Assembly (NCBI RefSeq): GCF_018476525.1
Contig: NZ_JAHCST010000009.1
Location: forward strand, 124,001-188,000
DNA: 64,000 nt
From: Acrocarpospora catenulata
Lineage (GTDB): Bacteria; Actinomycetota; Actinomycetes; Streptosporangiales; Streptosporangiaceae
Direction of reading: 5' to 3'
Below are positions 1 to 8,649 of the stretch, piece after piece; within the stretch, counting starts at the first letter, position 1, and the number at the start of each line of letters is the position of its first letter. The notes beneath the pieces are model-generated. The model was not told where the DNA came from and ran no database searches. It saw nothing but the letters and a program-made list of their open reading frames with translations. Position numbers and translations under genes: made by a program.

Positions 1-2
1 AG

Positions 3-3000
3 CGGGCGTACGACGCCCGGTTCAGCGCGGCCAGCGCCAAGGTGCTCGCCGACCTCGACCGGCTGGACGCCTACCCGAGCCGCCGTTTCATTCCCCTCGA
101 CAAGGTCGCGCAGGCCATCGCCGCCGAAGTCCTCCTGGCCACGCCGCCGGGCGGAACCGTCCAGCACGTGACCGGGAATCTGCACGACTTCGTCACCGAC
201 ATCGGCGCGCTGGAACTGCCGTTCTTTCCCAACCCCCGGTACGACGACTCCGACGAGTTCGCCGCACTGCGCGCCACCGCGGACGGCGTGGTCGGCGGCC
301 ACCTCGACGAGGTGCTCGACCCCGCCCACTGGCGCAACCGTTCCGCCGGGTACGGCGGAGCCACCCCCCACGCCCGGCCAGGCTGTTTCACCGGCCGCTC
401 ACGCCAGCGCCGGGAACTGGTCCGCTGGCTGGACACCCCGGCGGGCAACCCCGCGCTGCGGGTGGTGACCGGCGCGCCCGGTTCGGGGAAATCCGCCCTG
501 CTCGGCATCCTCGTCTGCGCCGCCCACCCACAACTGTCCCAGCAGACCACGGACCTGTGGAGCACCGTCTTCCTGTCCCGCGCGCCGTCGGTCAACCACG
601 ATCTGGCCGCGCTGCACGTACGCCGGCACGACCTGTCCACCGTCCTGCTCTCCCTGATCAGGCAACTCGACCTGGACCTGGGTGACAGGACCGAACTCGG
701 CTCTTCCGCCCAGCAGGCGGCCAGGGTCCGCGCCGCGATCAGGAATCGCGCGCAGCAGCCGGTGATCATCCTGGACGCCCTGGACGAGGCGTCCGATCCC
801 CAGACCCTGCTCGACGCCCTGCTCCTGCCGCTCCTGGCAGCCCGCCGTCCCGACGGCCTGCCCGCCGCCCGCCTGCTGATCGGCGTACGCCATGGGACCC
901 TCGCCCAGCCGCTCGTGGACCACGCGCGCGGCGGGGGCGGACTGCTCGATCTGGACGAGGTCCCGATCAAGGAGCTCAGAAAAGATCTCCGGGAGTACGT
1001 CGGCTCGTTGTTGCGGCTCAGCGGCCGTTATCAGGACGTCGCCCACCAAGCGGCACGGGCGGCGTTCGCCAGAGCCCTCGCCCATACGCTGACGCTGCCG
1101 GCGTCCCAGGAATGGGGCGCGTTCCTCGTCGCGGCCGTCTACAGTCATCACTTCATCTCCGGACAGAACACCGCGATCACCAACCCGGCGGAGGCGGCCC
1201 TGATCGGGCGCGCCATTCCCCGCACGCTGGCCGAGGTGCTGGATCTGGACCTCGGCCATCACCAAACCCAGCCGTGGCTGCGGCCTGTTCTGGTGGCACT
1301 CGCCCACGCCCAAGGTCAGGGCATGCCGCTCTCGGTACTTGAACGGCTGGCCCCGTTGTGGCGCCCCAACCGTGGCGGCGTCGGGTCGCGGGACATGCGG
1401 CAGGCGTTGGACGCGGCCAGGTTCTATCTGCGGCAGGTACCGGACCGGGATGGCACGACCCTTTATCGCGTGTTCCATCAGGGGCTCGCCGACCACCTGC
1501 GCGACCTGCCGGGCGACGGTCCCGCCGATCCCGCCGCGGCCGTCTTCGAGGCTCTGCTCGATCCGATCAGCTGGCCGGGCGGGCGCTCATGGGTGAGCGC
1601 GGTGCCGTACCTGCTGCGGCACGCGGCCGAGCACGCACCGGACCTTGACCAGCTCACCGAGCTGATCACCGATCCGGGTCTTCTGGTCCACGCCGACCCA
1701 CAGCCGCTGTCGGCCGCCCTCCGCCGCCTCGACCACGTGGCCCCGGTCACGGCCGAGCTTCAGCGGGCGGTCTACCGGACCTCCGCCCACCTGCATCGAA
1801 CGCTCGGACCGGCCGCGCGCCGCGACATCCTCACCGTTGACGCGGCCCGATGGGGGGCTGGCGAGCTGGCGCGGGACGTCCAGAGTGTCCCGGTCTCATA
1901 TGATTCGCAACCCGCGTGGTGGCCCGCCTGGGCAACCGGCTCTGCGGTCAGCGTCGCCCATCGTGGAACGATTCCCGGCCTGGGCTCCCGGGTGAACGCC
2001 TTGGCCGTGTCCGAGGAGATCGCGTTCACCGGCGACGACGACGGCCTGATTCGTCTGTGGGACCTGCTCGACCAGGTGGCCGTGGGCGATCCGCTCGTCG
2101 GGCACCATGGACCGGTGCTGGGTCTGGCGATCTCGGAGCTGGCCAGGCGTCCTACGCTGATCAGTGGCGGTGCCGACGGAACCATCCGGCTGTGGGACAT
2201 CCAGGACCGTGTGCCGGTCGGGCCGCCCATCGTGACGTACGACGAGAACTCCCGCATTCGAGCGGCGATCCACGGCCTGGCCTGCACGATCGTGGACGGC
2301 ACCCGCATCGCGGTGGCCTCCTGCGACGACGGTGTGGCCCGAATCGTGGACCTCGACGCGAAAACCGTCATCCGGAAGCTCGAGAGTGGCAGGCCCGGCG
2401 GTCTGCGTGAGGTCAGGGCAGCCGAGGTGGGCGGCGTCCCGATGGCGGTCACCACGGCGGCGGAGGGGACGGTGACGGCCTGGGACCTCACCACCTACGC
2501 CGTGGCGCGGGAGCTTCCCGGCGGGTTCGGCGGCAGGGTACGGGCGATGGCGACGCTCAAGCTGGCCGGCACGCCCCACACCGTCATCGCCACCCGCGAC
2601 GAGGTCAGGCTGTGGGACCTCATGGACGGCCAGGTGACGGACTTCCCGGCGGGCGACCCCGGCGTCCTCCGCGGACTCACCGCCATCGATCTGCCCGGAA
2701 ATCGGGCCGTCGTGGCCGGAACAGGCGACGACGGAGTCGTGTGGGCCGCGACCCCGGGTGACACGCCTCGGTCACTGGGAGTTCATCCGGTGGGGGCGGT
2801 GGCCGTGGAGGCCACCCGTGTCGCCGGGAGATCGGTCGCCGTCACCGTTGACGGGAACGCCACGATTCGCCTGTGGGACCTGGCCGAATCCGGTCCGGTC
2901 GGCACGCCCGTCCACGGCCACGCCGAAGCCGTGACCGCCGTCTCCGTCGGCCCGGATGTCGTGACGGCGGACACGAGCGGCGGCATCCGCCGGTGGAATC

Positions 3001-3842
3001 CGGTGGACGGAGCCCCGAAAACTCCGCTGCTTGCCGGCCATGGCCGGCCCGTCTCGGGCGTGGACGGCGTCATGATCGGAGGCCGTCACGTCACCGTGAC
3101 CGCGGGGGAGGACGGCGTACTCGGCCTGTGGGCAGAGGACGACCGCGATACGTCGTGGTGGTCCTCCGGGACGTCCCCGCTCACCGCCCTGTCCTGCACG
3201 CTCGTGGGCAACCGCCCGGCGGCCGTCACCGGCGGCGCCGACGGCGCCGTCCGCCTCTGGTTTCTGGACGACCCCTTCGTCGTCGGCACCCGCATCGGCC
3301 GCCACACCGGCCCTGTCCGTGCCGTACGCTGCGTCGACGTGAACCGGAGGCCCATGGCCGTGACGACAGGGGACGACGGTCACATCCAGCTGTGGGACCT
3401 GGCCACCGCCTCTCTCCGCGGGGGTCGTATGACCGGCCATTCGGCCTCCGTACGAGCCGTGACCTGCGCCAACGTGGATACCCGCCCAATCGCGGTGACC
3501 ACCTCCGACGACGGTACCGCCCAGGCGTGGGACCTCACCCAGCTGACCGAGATCGCCCCACTCCGGCACCTGTCCCGAAGCCCGTTACGAGCCGTCTGCG
3601 CCACCACGATCGGCGTACGCCCCCATCTCATCGCCGCGATCGACGGCAACGTGGTGAGCATGTACGACCTGACCGACTGGATTGACGGGGCGAGATCGGA
3701 CTCGTCCTCGCTGAGTTCGTTCCACCTGCCCGAAGAGGTGACCGCCATGGCCACCGACGACACCGGTCGGCTGGGCGTGGCCTTCGGGCGCGACGTGGCC
3801 CTGCTCCGGATCACCGACCCTAGGATGGCCGGTCATGGATGA
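3..3842 (+). CDS. STAND-type NTPase with C-terminal WD40 propellers (5' end outside window)
   Basis: The frame is open to the left edge, so the true start and any N-terminal effector domain lie outside the window. Counting from the GTG at 42 there are 1,266 residues. A Walker A loop (GAPGSGKS) is at about 144-151 and a Walker B strand (VIILDALDE) at about 241-249, followed by a helical region to about 640. From about 645 to the end are roughly 14 WD40-like repeats, many ending in D-G-x-x-x-L-W-D, enough for two seven-bladed propellers. This is the STAND plan: nucleotide switch plus repeat-based sensor. In bacteria such proteins act as regulators or anti-phage sensors. The gene overlaps the downstream SIR2-like gene by 8 bases, so the two are probably translated together. 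The NTPase-WD40 assignment is firm; the missing N-terminus could be a protease, a death-like adaptor or something else. Confidence 0.88.
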   Translation, partial: RAYDARFSAASAKVLADLDRLDAYPSRRFIPLDKVAQAIAAEVLLATPPGGTVQHVTGNLHDFVTDIGALELPFFPNPRYDDSDEFAALRATADGVVGGHLDEVLDPAHWRNRSAGYGGATPHARPGCFTGRSRQRRELVRWLDTPAGNPALRVVTGAPGSGKSALLGILVCAAHPQLSQQTTDLWSTVFLSRAPSVNHDLAALHVRRHDLSTVLLSLIRQLDLDLGDRTELGSSAQQAARVRAAIRNRAQQPVIILDALDEASDPQTLLDALLLPLLAARRPDGLPAARLLIGVRHGTLAQPLVDHARGGGGLLDLDEVPIKELRKDLREYVGSLLRLSGRYQDVAHQAARAAFARALAHTLTLPASQEWGAFLVAAVYSHHFISGQNTAITNPAEAALIGRAIPRTLAEVLDLDLGHHQTQPWLRPVLVALAHAQGQGMPLSVLERLAPLWRPNRGGVGSRDMRQALDAARFYLRQVPDRDGTTLYRVFHQGLADHLRDLPGDGPADPAAAVFEALLDPISWPGGRSWVSAVPYLLRHAAEHAPDLDQLTELITDPGLLVHADPQPLSAALRRLDHVAPVTAELQRAVYRTSAHLHRTLGPAARRDILTVDAARWGAGELARDVQSVPVSYDSQPAWWPAWATGSAVSVAHRGTIPGLGSRVNALAVSEEIAFTGDDDGLIRLWDLLDQVAVGDPLVGHHGPVLGLAISELARRPTLISGGADGTIRLWDIQDRVPVGPPIVTYDENSRIRAAIHGLACTIVDGTRIAVASCDDGVARIVDLDAKTVIRKLESGRPGGLREVRAAEVGGVPMAVTTAAEGTVTAWDLTTYAVARELPGGFGGRVRAMATLKLAGTPHTVIATRDEVRLWDLMDGQVTDFPAGDPGVLRGLTAIDLPGNRAVVAGTGDDGVVWAATPGDTPRSLGVHPVGAVAVEATRVAGRSVAVTVDGNATIRLWDLAESGPVGTPVHGHAEAVTAVSVGPDVVTADTSGGIRRWNPVDGAPKTPLLAGHGRPVSGVDGVMIGGRHVTVTAGEDGVLGLWAEDDRDTSWWSSGTSPLTALSCTLVGNRPAAVTGGADGAVRLWFLDDPFVVGTRIGRHTGPVRAVRCVDVNRRPMAVTTGDDGHIQLWDLATASLRGGRMTGHSASVRAVTCANVDTRPIAVTTSDDGTAQAWDLTQLTEIAPLRHLSRSPLRAVCATTIGVRPHLIAAIDGNVVSMYDLTDWIDGARSDSSSLSSFHLPEEVTAMATDDTGRLGVAFGRDVALLRITDPRMAGHG

Positions 3843-4710
3843 GCCGGATTGGGAGCGCCTCGTCTGGCAGCTTCGCAACGGTCAATGCACTCCGTTTGTG
3901 GGCGGCGGAGCGGCGGCGGGCCTGCTCCCGACAGGAGCAGAGCTGAGCCACCTCTTCGCCGAGCGCTACGATTACCCCTTCAGCGACCGCCACGATTTAC
4001 CACGAGTAATCGAATACGCGGAATCGGTGGTGCGCGACCGGGTCTACTTGCGGGAAGAGATCAGCAGGCTGTTCAGCTCCTCCCTGGTGCTGCAGAACGA
4101 CGCCTCGCGAGTCCATGGAACAATCGCACGCCTGCCCGTTCCCGTTTACATCACCACCAACTTCGACGATCTGCTGGCCAGGGCATTGCGTGAGCAGGGC
4201 AAGTCGCCACGGGTGTTGACGTTCACCTGGTGGGCAGGACCGAACGAACGCCAGCCGGACCTGCTCAGCGACTGGGTGCCCAGCGTGGATGAGCCCATCG
4301 TCTACCACCTGCATGGCCACGTGGCCGATCCCGGCTCGCTTGTACTGACCGAGAACGACTACCTGACGTACCTGATCAACCTCACGGAGCAGGCGGCGGC
4401 GAACGGCCGCCCATCGTTACCGATCCCGGTGCTCAACGCCATAACGAGGCAACCCCTCATGTTCATCGGCTACAGCCTGCAGGACTGGACGTTCCGGGTG
4501 CTGTTCCAGGGCCTGCTCCGGTCGGTCCCTGATGTCAACCGTCGGCGGCACGTGGCCTGCATGCTTTTCCCGTACCTCGCGGACACCGGGAAAATAGAGG
4601 AGGCCGCCCGTTATCTGCGCCACTCGCTCGAGAGCTGGCTCATCTCCGTCTACTTCGGAACAACCTCCGAATTCTGTGACGAACTGCGACGCAGGCTGGA
4701 AATGGGATGA
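3835..4710 (+). CDS. SIR2-like domain protein (putative NADase effector)
   Basis: This 291-residue protein has the layout of SIR2-like proteins of bacterial defence systems: a glycine-rich nucleotide loop (FVGGGAAAG, 21-29), a T-T-N-F-D-D motif (107-112), an H-L-H-G motif with the candidate catalytic histidine at 160, and a late F-I-G-Y-S-L-Q-D stretch. The loop lacks the serine of the classical GAGxS motif. Known relatives degrade or bind NAD when triggered by a sensor; that role is inferred here. Its ATG lies inside the end of the STAND gene, suggesting translational coupling. No second effector follows: the next gene is on the other strand and unrelated. Its base composition is visibly less GC-rich than its neighbours and it contains two rare TTA leucine codons, which hints at acquisition by transfer. 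Confidence 0.85.
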   Translation: MDEPDWERLVWQLRNGQCTPFVGGGAAAGLLPTGAELSHLFAERYDYPFSDRHDLPRVIEYAESVVRDRVYLREEISRLFSSSLVLQNDASRVHGTIARLPVPVYITTNFDDLLARALREQGKSPRVLTFTWWAGPNERQPDLLSDWVPSVDEPIVYHLHGHVADPGSLVLTENDYLTYLINLTEQAAANGRPSLPIPVLNAITRQPLMFIGYSLQDWTFRVLFQGLLRSVPDVNRRRHVACMLFPYLADTGKIEEAARYLRHSLESWLISVYFGTTSEFCDELRRRLEMG

Positions 4711-4786
4711 GATCAGCGAGGTGACCTTGAACGACATTGTGCCGCTGGGCGATAGATCGTAGACCCCCGTGCCGGCAGGTCCATGG

Positions 4787-5896
4787 TTATGGAATGGCCC
4801 GGCGGATGGTCTGAAGGGCCGAGGTCAGGATGTCGGGCGGCTGGGTGAGGGAGATTCGGAAGTGGCCGGGGGTGGTGGTCGAGTAGACCTCGCCGGCGGA
4901 GACGAGGATCTTGTGTTGGCGGAGGTGGTCGGTTAGTTGGAGGCCGGTCAGGCCGGTGGTGGAGGCGTTTACCCAGGCGTAGAAGCCGCCGAGTTGTCCG
5001 GGGGTGAGCGGGGGGATGAGGTCACCGAGGATGTGGCGGGCCAGGGCGTAGCGTTCGGCGTAGGTCGTGGAGTGGTGGGTGGGGGTGGGGCCACGGCCGT
5101 CGAGGGCGGCGATGGCGGCGTGCTGGGCGATGGCGGGGGCGCATCCGGCGGTCGTTCCGTGCAGGGCCGCGACGGGGGTGCGAAACGCGGGTGGGGCGAT
5201 CAGGGCGCCGACCCGCCAGCCGGTCATCGCGTGGCTCTTGGAGAAGGTACGGCAGGCGAAGGTGACGTCGGGGCCGGTGGTCAGCGGGGAGGGGGCCCGG
5301 CCACCGCCGAAGACGACGGCCTCGTAGGCCTCGTCGCTGAGGATGGCGGCGCCGTGCGATCTGACCAGGTCGACGAGGGCGGCCAGCAGGTCGGGTGAGG
5401 CGACGGCGCCGGTCGGGTTGGCCGGGGAGTTGACGACGACCAGCCGGGCGCCGGCGGTGAGGCCTCGATCGATCTCCTCCAGGTCGAGGAAGTCGGCGCC
5501 GCCCGGGCCCTGGCGGTAGGTCAGCACGGGGATGCCGAGGGACGCGGCAAGCACCCGGTAGTTGGGCCAGGCGGGGTCAGGGGCGAGCAGGGGGCGGTCG
5601 CGGGAGCAGACGGCCGCCAGGGTCACCGCGACGGCGCCGGTGCCGCCGATCGTGATGACCACGTCCTCGGGGGACGGGCGGTGGCCGGTCGCGGTGCCGA
5701 TGTCCTCGGCCATCAGGGTACGGAGTTCGGCCAGGCCGAGCTTGGGCGTGTAGCCGGTCCGCCCTTCGGCGATGGCCGCGATGCCGGCCTGGCGGATCTC
5801 GGGGGCCACCTCCTGGTCCGGTTGGCCGACGCTCAGGTCGATCTCGTCGGCGAGCGGTGCGGCGGCCATCATCCTGGTCACTGCCGAGTCAGGCAA
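4787..5896 (-). CDS. Class I/II PLP-dependent aminotransferase
   Basis: A fold-type I aminotransferase of about 369 residues. It shows the substrate-site N-S-P-A-N-P-T-G motif and the PLP lysine in F-S-K-S-H-A-M-T-G-W-R-V-G. The reading frame runs further upstream, but a TTG codon at 5896 follows a GGGGGAG ribosome site and places the family's usual N-terminus (asking for a SVGQPD motif near residue 25) correctly, so I chose it. It is transcribed away from the amino-acid ABC operon and shares a 190-base regulatory region with it, so it may process the amino acid that the importer brings in. The exact substrate cannot be read from sequence. Confidence 0.85.
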   Translation of the reverse strand: MPDSAVTRMMAAAPLADEIDLSVGQPDQEVAPEIRQAGIAAIAEGRTGYTPKLGLAELRTLMAEDIGTATGHRPSPEDVVITIGGTGAVAVTLAAVCSRDRPLLAPDPAWPNYRVLAASLGIPVLTYRQGPGGADFLDLEEIDRGLTAGARLVVVNSPANPTGAVASPDLLAALVDLVRSHGAAILSDEAYEAVVFGGGRAPSPLTTGPDVTFACRTFSKSHAMTGWRVGALIAPPAFRTPVAALHGTTAGCAPAIAQHAAIAALDGRGPTPTHHSTTYAERYALARHILGDLIPPLTPGQLGGFYAWVNASTTGLTGLQLTDHLRQHKILVSAGEVYSTTTPGHFRISLTQPPDILTSALQTIRRAIP

Positions 5897-5941
5897 CGGT
5901 CTCCCCCAATCGTTTCGACCGACAACGTATAAGCCCAAACC

Positions 5942-5959
5942 TGTCGAAAACATGTCGAT
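5942..5959. promoter_or_regulatory. Direct-repeat operator candidate (TGTCGAW-N4-TGTCGAW)
   Basis: In the AT-richer divergent region 5897-6084 two heptamers, TGTCGAA and TGTCGAT, lie in direct orientation with a 4-base spacer, an 11-base period. OmpR-type winged-helix regulators typically bind such one-turn direct repeats, and the regulator gene at 8650 in the downstream operon is of that type. Further TCGAC elements lie nearby at about 5916 and 5988. The link to the regulator is inference. Confidence 0.4.
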
Positions 5960-6084
5960 CTGGGCGGAAGAAACATCAAAGGTACGTATCGACAACTTTG
6001 GCGAAACACTCCGGGCCTCGAATGCCTCTCGGAGGGGCGGAGCTGCCCCGGCGAGCAATCCCTACCAGCCAGGAGGACCGCCCC

Positions 6085-6945
6085 ATGACCATTGCCCGTG
6101 CCCGTCGATCGGTGATCGTCGCCGCTGTTTCGGCGGCCCTGACCCTCGGCGTGACGTCCTGTTCTTCGTCCTCGGACGCCGCGGATGTGGCGGCGTCCTC
6201 CCCCGCCACCTCCCCGGACGCGCTGGTCGCGGCGGCCGATCCGTCGCTGGTGCCGTACAACTTCCTCGACGACGACGGCGCGACCTGGAAGGGGCTCAAC
6301 GTCGAGCTGGCCGCGGCGCTCGGGGAGAAGCTGGGCAGGACCATCACCTTCGAGAACGTCGCGTTCGACTCGATCATCCCGGGGCTGACGTCCGGCCGGT
6401 ACGACCTCGCGCTGACCGGCATGTTCGACACCAAGGAGCGGGAGAAGCAGGTCGACTTCGTCGACTACATCACCTCCAAGAACAACTTCCTGATGAAGTC
6501 GTCCTTCACCAAGGACGTCCAGGGGTTCGACGACCTGTGCGGGGTCACGGTGGGCATCCCCAGCGGGGCGCTGGAGGGGCAGTACCTGGACGAGGCCTCC
6601 AAGAAGTGCGTCTCCGGCGGGCAGCAGAAGATCACCGTCAACGAGTACAAGGATCTGAGCGCGACCCTGCTGGCGCTGACCAGTGACCGGATCGAGGTCA
6701 CCCCGAACGACTCGGCCGCCAACGCGTACGCGATGACCCAGCAGCAGGGGCTCAAGGTCACCGGCGGCTACGCCACCGACGGCTACTTCGCCGCCGCGTT
6801 CCCCAAGAACAGCGCGCTCACGCAGGAGGTCAGGGATGCCTTCGCCGCGATCATCAAGGACGGGACCTACCGCCGGATCCTGGAGACCTGGGGCGTCGCC
6901 GACCGCGGGCTCGACGAGCCGCTCATCAACTCCGCGAACTTCTGA
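6085..6945 (+). CDS. Polar amino-acid ABC transporter substrate-binding lipoprotein
   Basis: This 286-residue protein starts at an ATG preceded by AGGAGG. It has a lipoprotein signal ending in G-V-T-S-C, a low-complexity Ser/Ala spacer, then a family 3 (GlnH/HisJ-type) binding fold: L-V-P-Y-N-F near the start, the strand D-L-A-L-T-G-M-F-D-T, and a hinge region G-V-T-V-G-I-P. It should be anchored outside the membrane and deliver a polar amino acid or a cyclic relative to the permease encoded 7 bases downstream. The adjacent hydantoinase-type enzymes suggest that the ligand could be an amide-ring compound, but this is inference. Confidence 0.9.
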   Translation: MTIARARRSVIVAAVSAALTLGVTSCSSSSDAADVAASSPATSPDALVAAADPSLVPYNFLDDDGATWKGLNVELAAALGEKLGRTITFENVAFDSIIPGLTSGRYDLALTGMFDTKEREKQVDFVDYITSKNNFLMKSSFTKDVQGFDDLCGVTVGIPSGALEGQYLDEASKKCVSGGQQKITVNEYKDLSATLLALTSDRIEVTPNDSAANAYAMTQQQGLKVTGGYATDGYFAAAFPKNSALTQEVRDAFAAIIKDGTYRRILETWGVADRGLDEPLINSANF

Positions 6946-6952
6946 CACGCCC

Positions 6953-7888
6953 ATGGTTCAACAGCAGGCAGCACCTGACACCCGGGTCGCCGACGCCGAT
7001 GACGATCACGACATCGTCCCGAGGTCCAGGCCGTGGCGCTGGGTGGGGGTCGCAGTGGTTCTCGTGGTGGCCGCCGAGGTGGTCTCCTCGGTGCTGACCA
7101 ACCCCAACTACCAATGGGACATCGTCGGGAAGTACCTGTTCGACAGCCGGATCCTGGCCGGTCTCGGCACCACGCTGCTGCTGACCACGGTGGCGATGGC
7201 GCTGGCCTGCCTGCTCGGCCTGGTGCTGGCGTTGATGCGCCGGGCCGACAGCAGGCTGCTGCGCGCGACCGCCGGCGGCTACGTCTGGCTGTTCCGCGGC
7301 ACGCCCGTGCTGGTCCAACTGATCATCTGGTACAACCTGGCGATCCTGGTCCCGGTGGTCTCCATCGGGATCCCGTTCGGCCCGCAGCTCTGGACCGCCC
7401 AGACCAACGACCTGATCTCGCCGTGGACGGCCGCCATCCTGGGGCTGGCCCTGAACGAGGCGGCCTACCTCTGCGAGATCATCCGGTCCGGGATCAACGC
7501 CGTCGACTACGGCCAGACCGAGGCGGCCCAGGCGCTCGGCATGAGCCGCAGGCACAGTTTCCGCAGGATCGTGCTGCCGCAGGCGCTGCGGGTGATCGTC
7601 CCCCCGGCCTCCAACGAGGCGATCGGACTGCTCAAGTACTCCTCGGTGGTCAGTGTGATCGCGCTGCCCGAACTGCTCTACGCGGGGCAGCTCATCTACG
7701 GCCGCACCTACGAGACCATCCCGGTGCTGATCGTGGTCAGCATCTGGTACCTGGTCATCGTCACCCTGCTGACCTGGCTCGAACATCGGCTGGAGCGGCG
7801 CCTCGGGGCCGGTTTCGCCGCACGGCACGGCTCGGCCGCGCCGTCCCGCGCGGGGAGGTGGAGCCGATGGCTGACCCCGGCGCGATGA
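6953..7888 (+). CDS. Polar amino-acid ABC transporter permease
   Basis: About 311 residues. A short acidic N-terminal tail precedes five or more hydrophobic segments typical of the HisM/GlnP permease family. The EAA loop that contacts the ATPase is visible as [11 protein letters not shown], followed by I-V-L-P-Q-A-L-R. The start at 6953 lies seven bases after the binding-protein stop, and the stop overlaps the ATPase gene. It forms the membrane channel of the importer encoded at 6085-8649; a homodimer is likely because there is no second permease gene. Confidence 0.92.
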   Translation: MVQQQAAPDTRVADADDDHDIVPRSRPWRWVGVAVVLVVAAEVVSSVLTNPNYQWDIVGKYLFDSRILAGLGTTLLLTTVAMALACLLGLVLALMRRADSRLLRATAGGYVWLFRGTPVLVQLIIWYNLAILVPVVSIGIPFGPQLWTAQTNDLISPWTAAILGLALNEAAYLCEIIRSGINAVDYGQTEAAQALGMSRRHSFRRIVLPQALRVIVPPASNEAIGLLKYSSVVSVIALPELLYAGQLIYGRTYETIPVLIVVSIWYLVIVTLLTWLEHRLERRLGAGFAARHGSAAPSRAGRWSRWLTPAR

Positions 7889-8649
7889 CCGGCCCGCTGG
7901 TCCGGCTGACCGGCGTCCGCAAGCGGTTCGGCGACCACCGGGTCCTGCACGGCGTCGACCTGGAGGTGGCGCGCGGCGACGTGCTCTGCCTGATCGGCGC
8001 CTCGGGGTCCGGCAAGTCCACCCTGCTCCGGTGCGTCAACCACCTGGAGCGCCCCAACGCGGGACGGGTGTACGTCGGCGGCGAGCTGATCGGCTACCAG
8101 GAGCGCGACGGGCGCCTGCACGAACTGCCCGAACGCCGGATCCGCGCACAGCGGGCCCGGATCGGCATGGTCTTCCAGCATTTCAACCTGTTCCCGCACC
8201 TGACCGTCCTGGAGAACGTCATCGAGGCTCCCACCCGGGTGAACCGGGAGCCCCGGGAGTCGGCGGCGCGTGCCGCCCGTACCCTGCTCGACCGGGTCGG
8301 TCTCGGCGACAAGGTGAACGCCTACCCGCGGAGCCTGTCCGGCGGGCAGCAGCAGCGGGTCGCCATCGCCCGCGGGCTGGCCATGCGGCCCGAGCTGATG
8401 CTCTTCGACGAGCCGACCTCCGCGCTCGACCCGGAGCTGGTCGGCGAGGTCCTCGACGTGATGCGCGACCTCGCGGCCGGCGGCATGACCATGATCGTGG
8501 TGACCCACGAGATGGGCTTCGCCCGCGAGGTGGCCACCCGGGTGGCCTTCATGGACGGCGGCCGGATCGTCGAGGAGGGCACCCCGCACCAGGTGCTCGC
8601 CGATCCCCGGCACGAACGCACCCGATCCTTCCTGTCCAAGGTGCTCTAG
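7867..8649 (+). CDS. Polar amino-acid ABC transporter ATP-binding protein
   Basis: About 260 residues with a complete ABC ATPase set: Walker A (G-A-S-G-S-G-K-S-T), Q-loop ([10 protein letters not shown]), signature (L-S-G-G-Q-Q-Q-R), Walker B ([12 protein letters not shown]) and switch histidine (V-T-H-E-M-G). This is the GlnQ/HisP class. I chose the ATG at 7867 because it follows GGGGAGGTGGAG; an ATG at 7885 forms an ATGA junction with the permease stop and is an alternative. The next gene begins directly after its stop codon. Confidence 0.92.
   Translation: MADPGAMTGPLVRLTGVRKRFGDHRVLHGVDLEVARGDVLCLIGASGSGKSTLLRCVNHLERPNAGRVYVGGELIGYQERDGRLHELPERRIRAQRARIGMVFQHFNLFPHLTVLENVIEAPTRVNREPRESAARAARTLLDRVGLGDKVNAYPRSLSGGQQQRVAIARGLAMRPELMLFDEPTSALDPELVGEVLDVMRDLAAGGMTMIVVTHEMGFAREVATRVAFMDGGRIVEEGTPHQVLADPRHERTRSFLSKVL

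Noticed and set aside
5857-6084. A 76-codon N-terminal extension of the amino-acid binding protein
   Set aside because: The extension would pre-empt the lipoprotein signal and covers the AT-rich promoter region; the ATG at 6085 has a perfect ribosome site.
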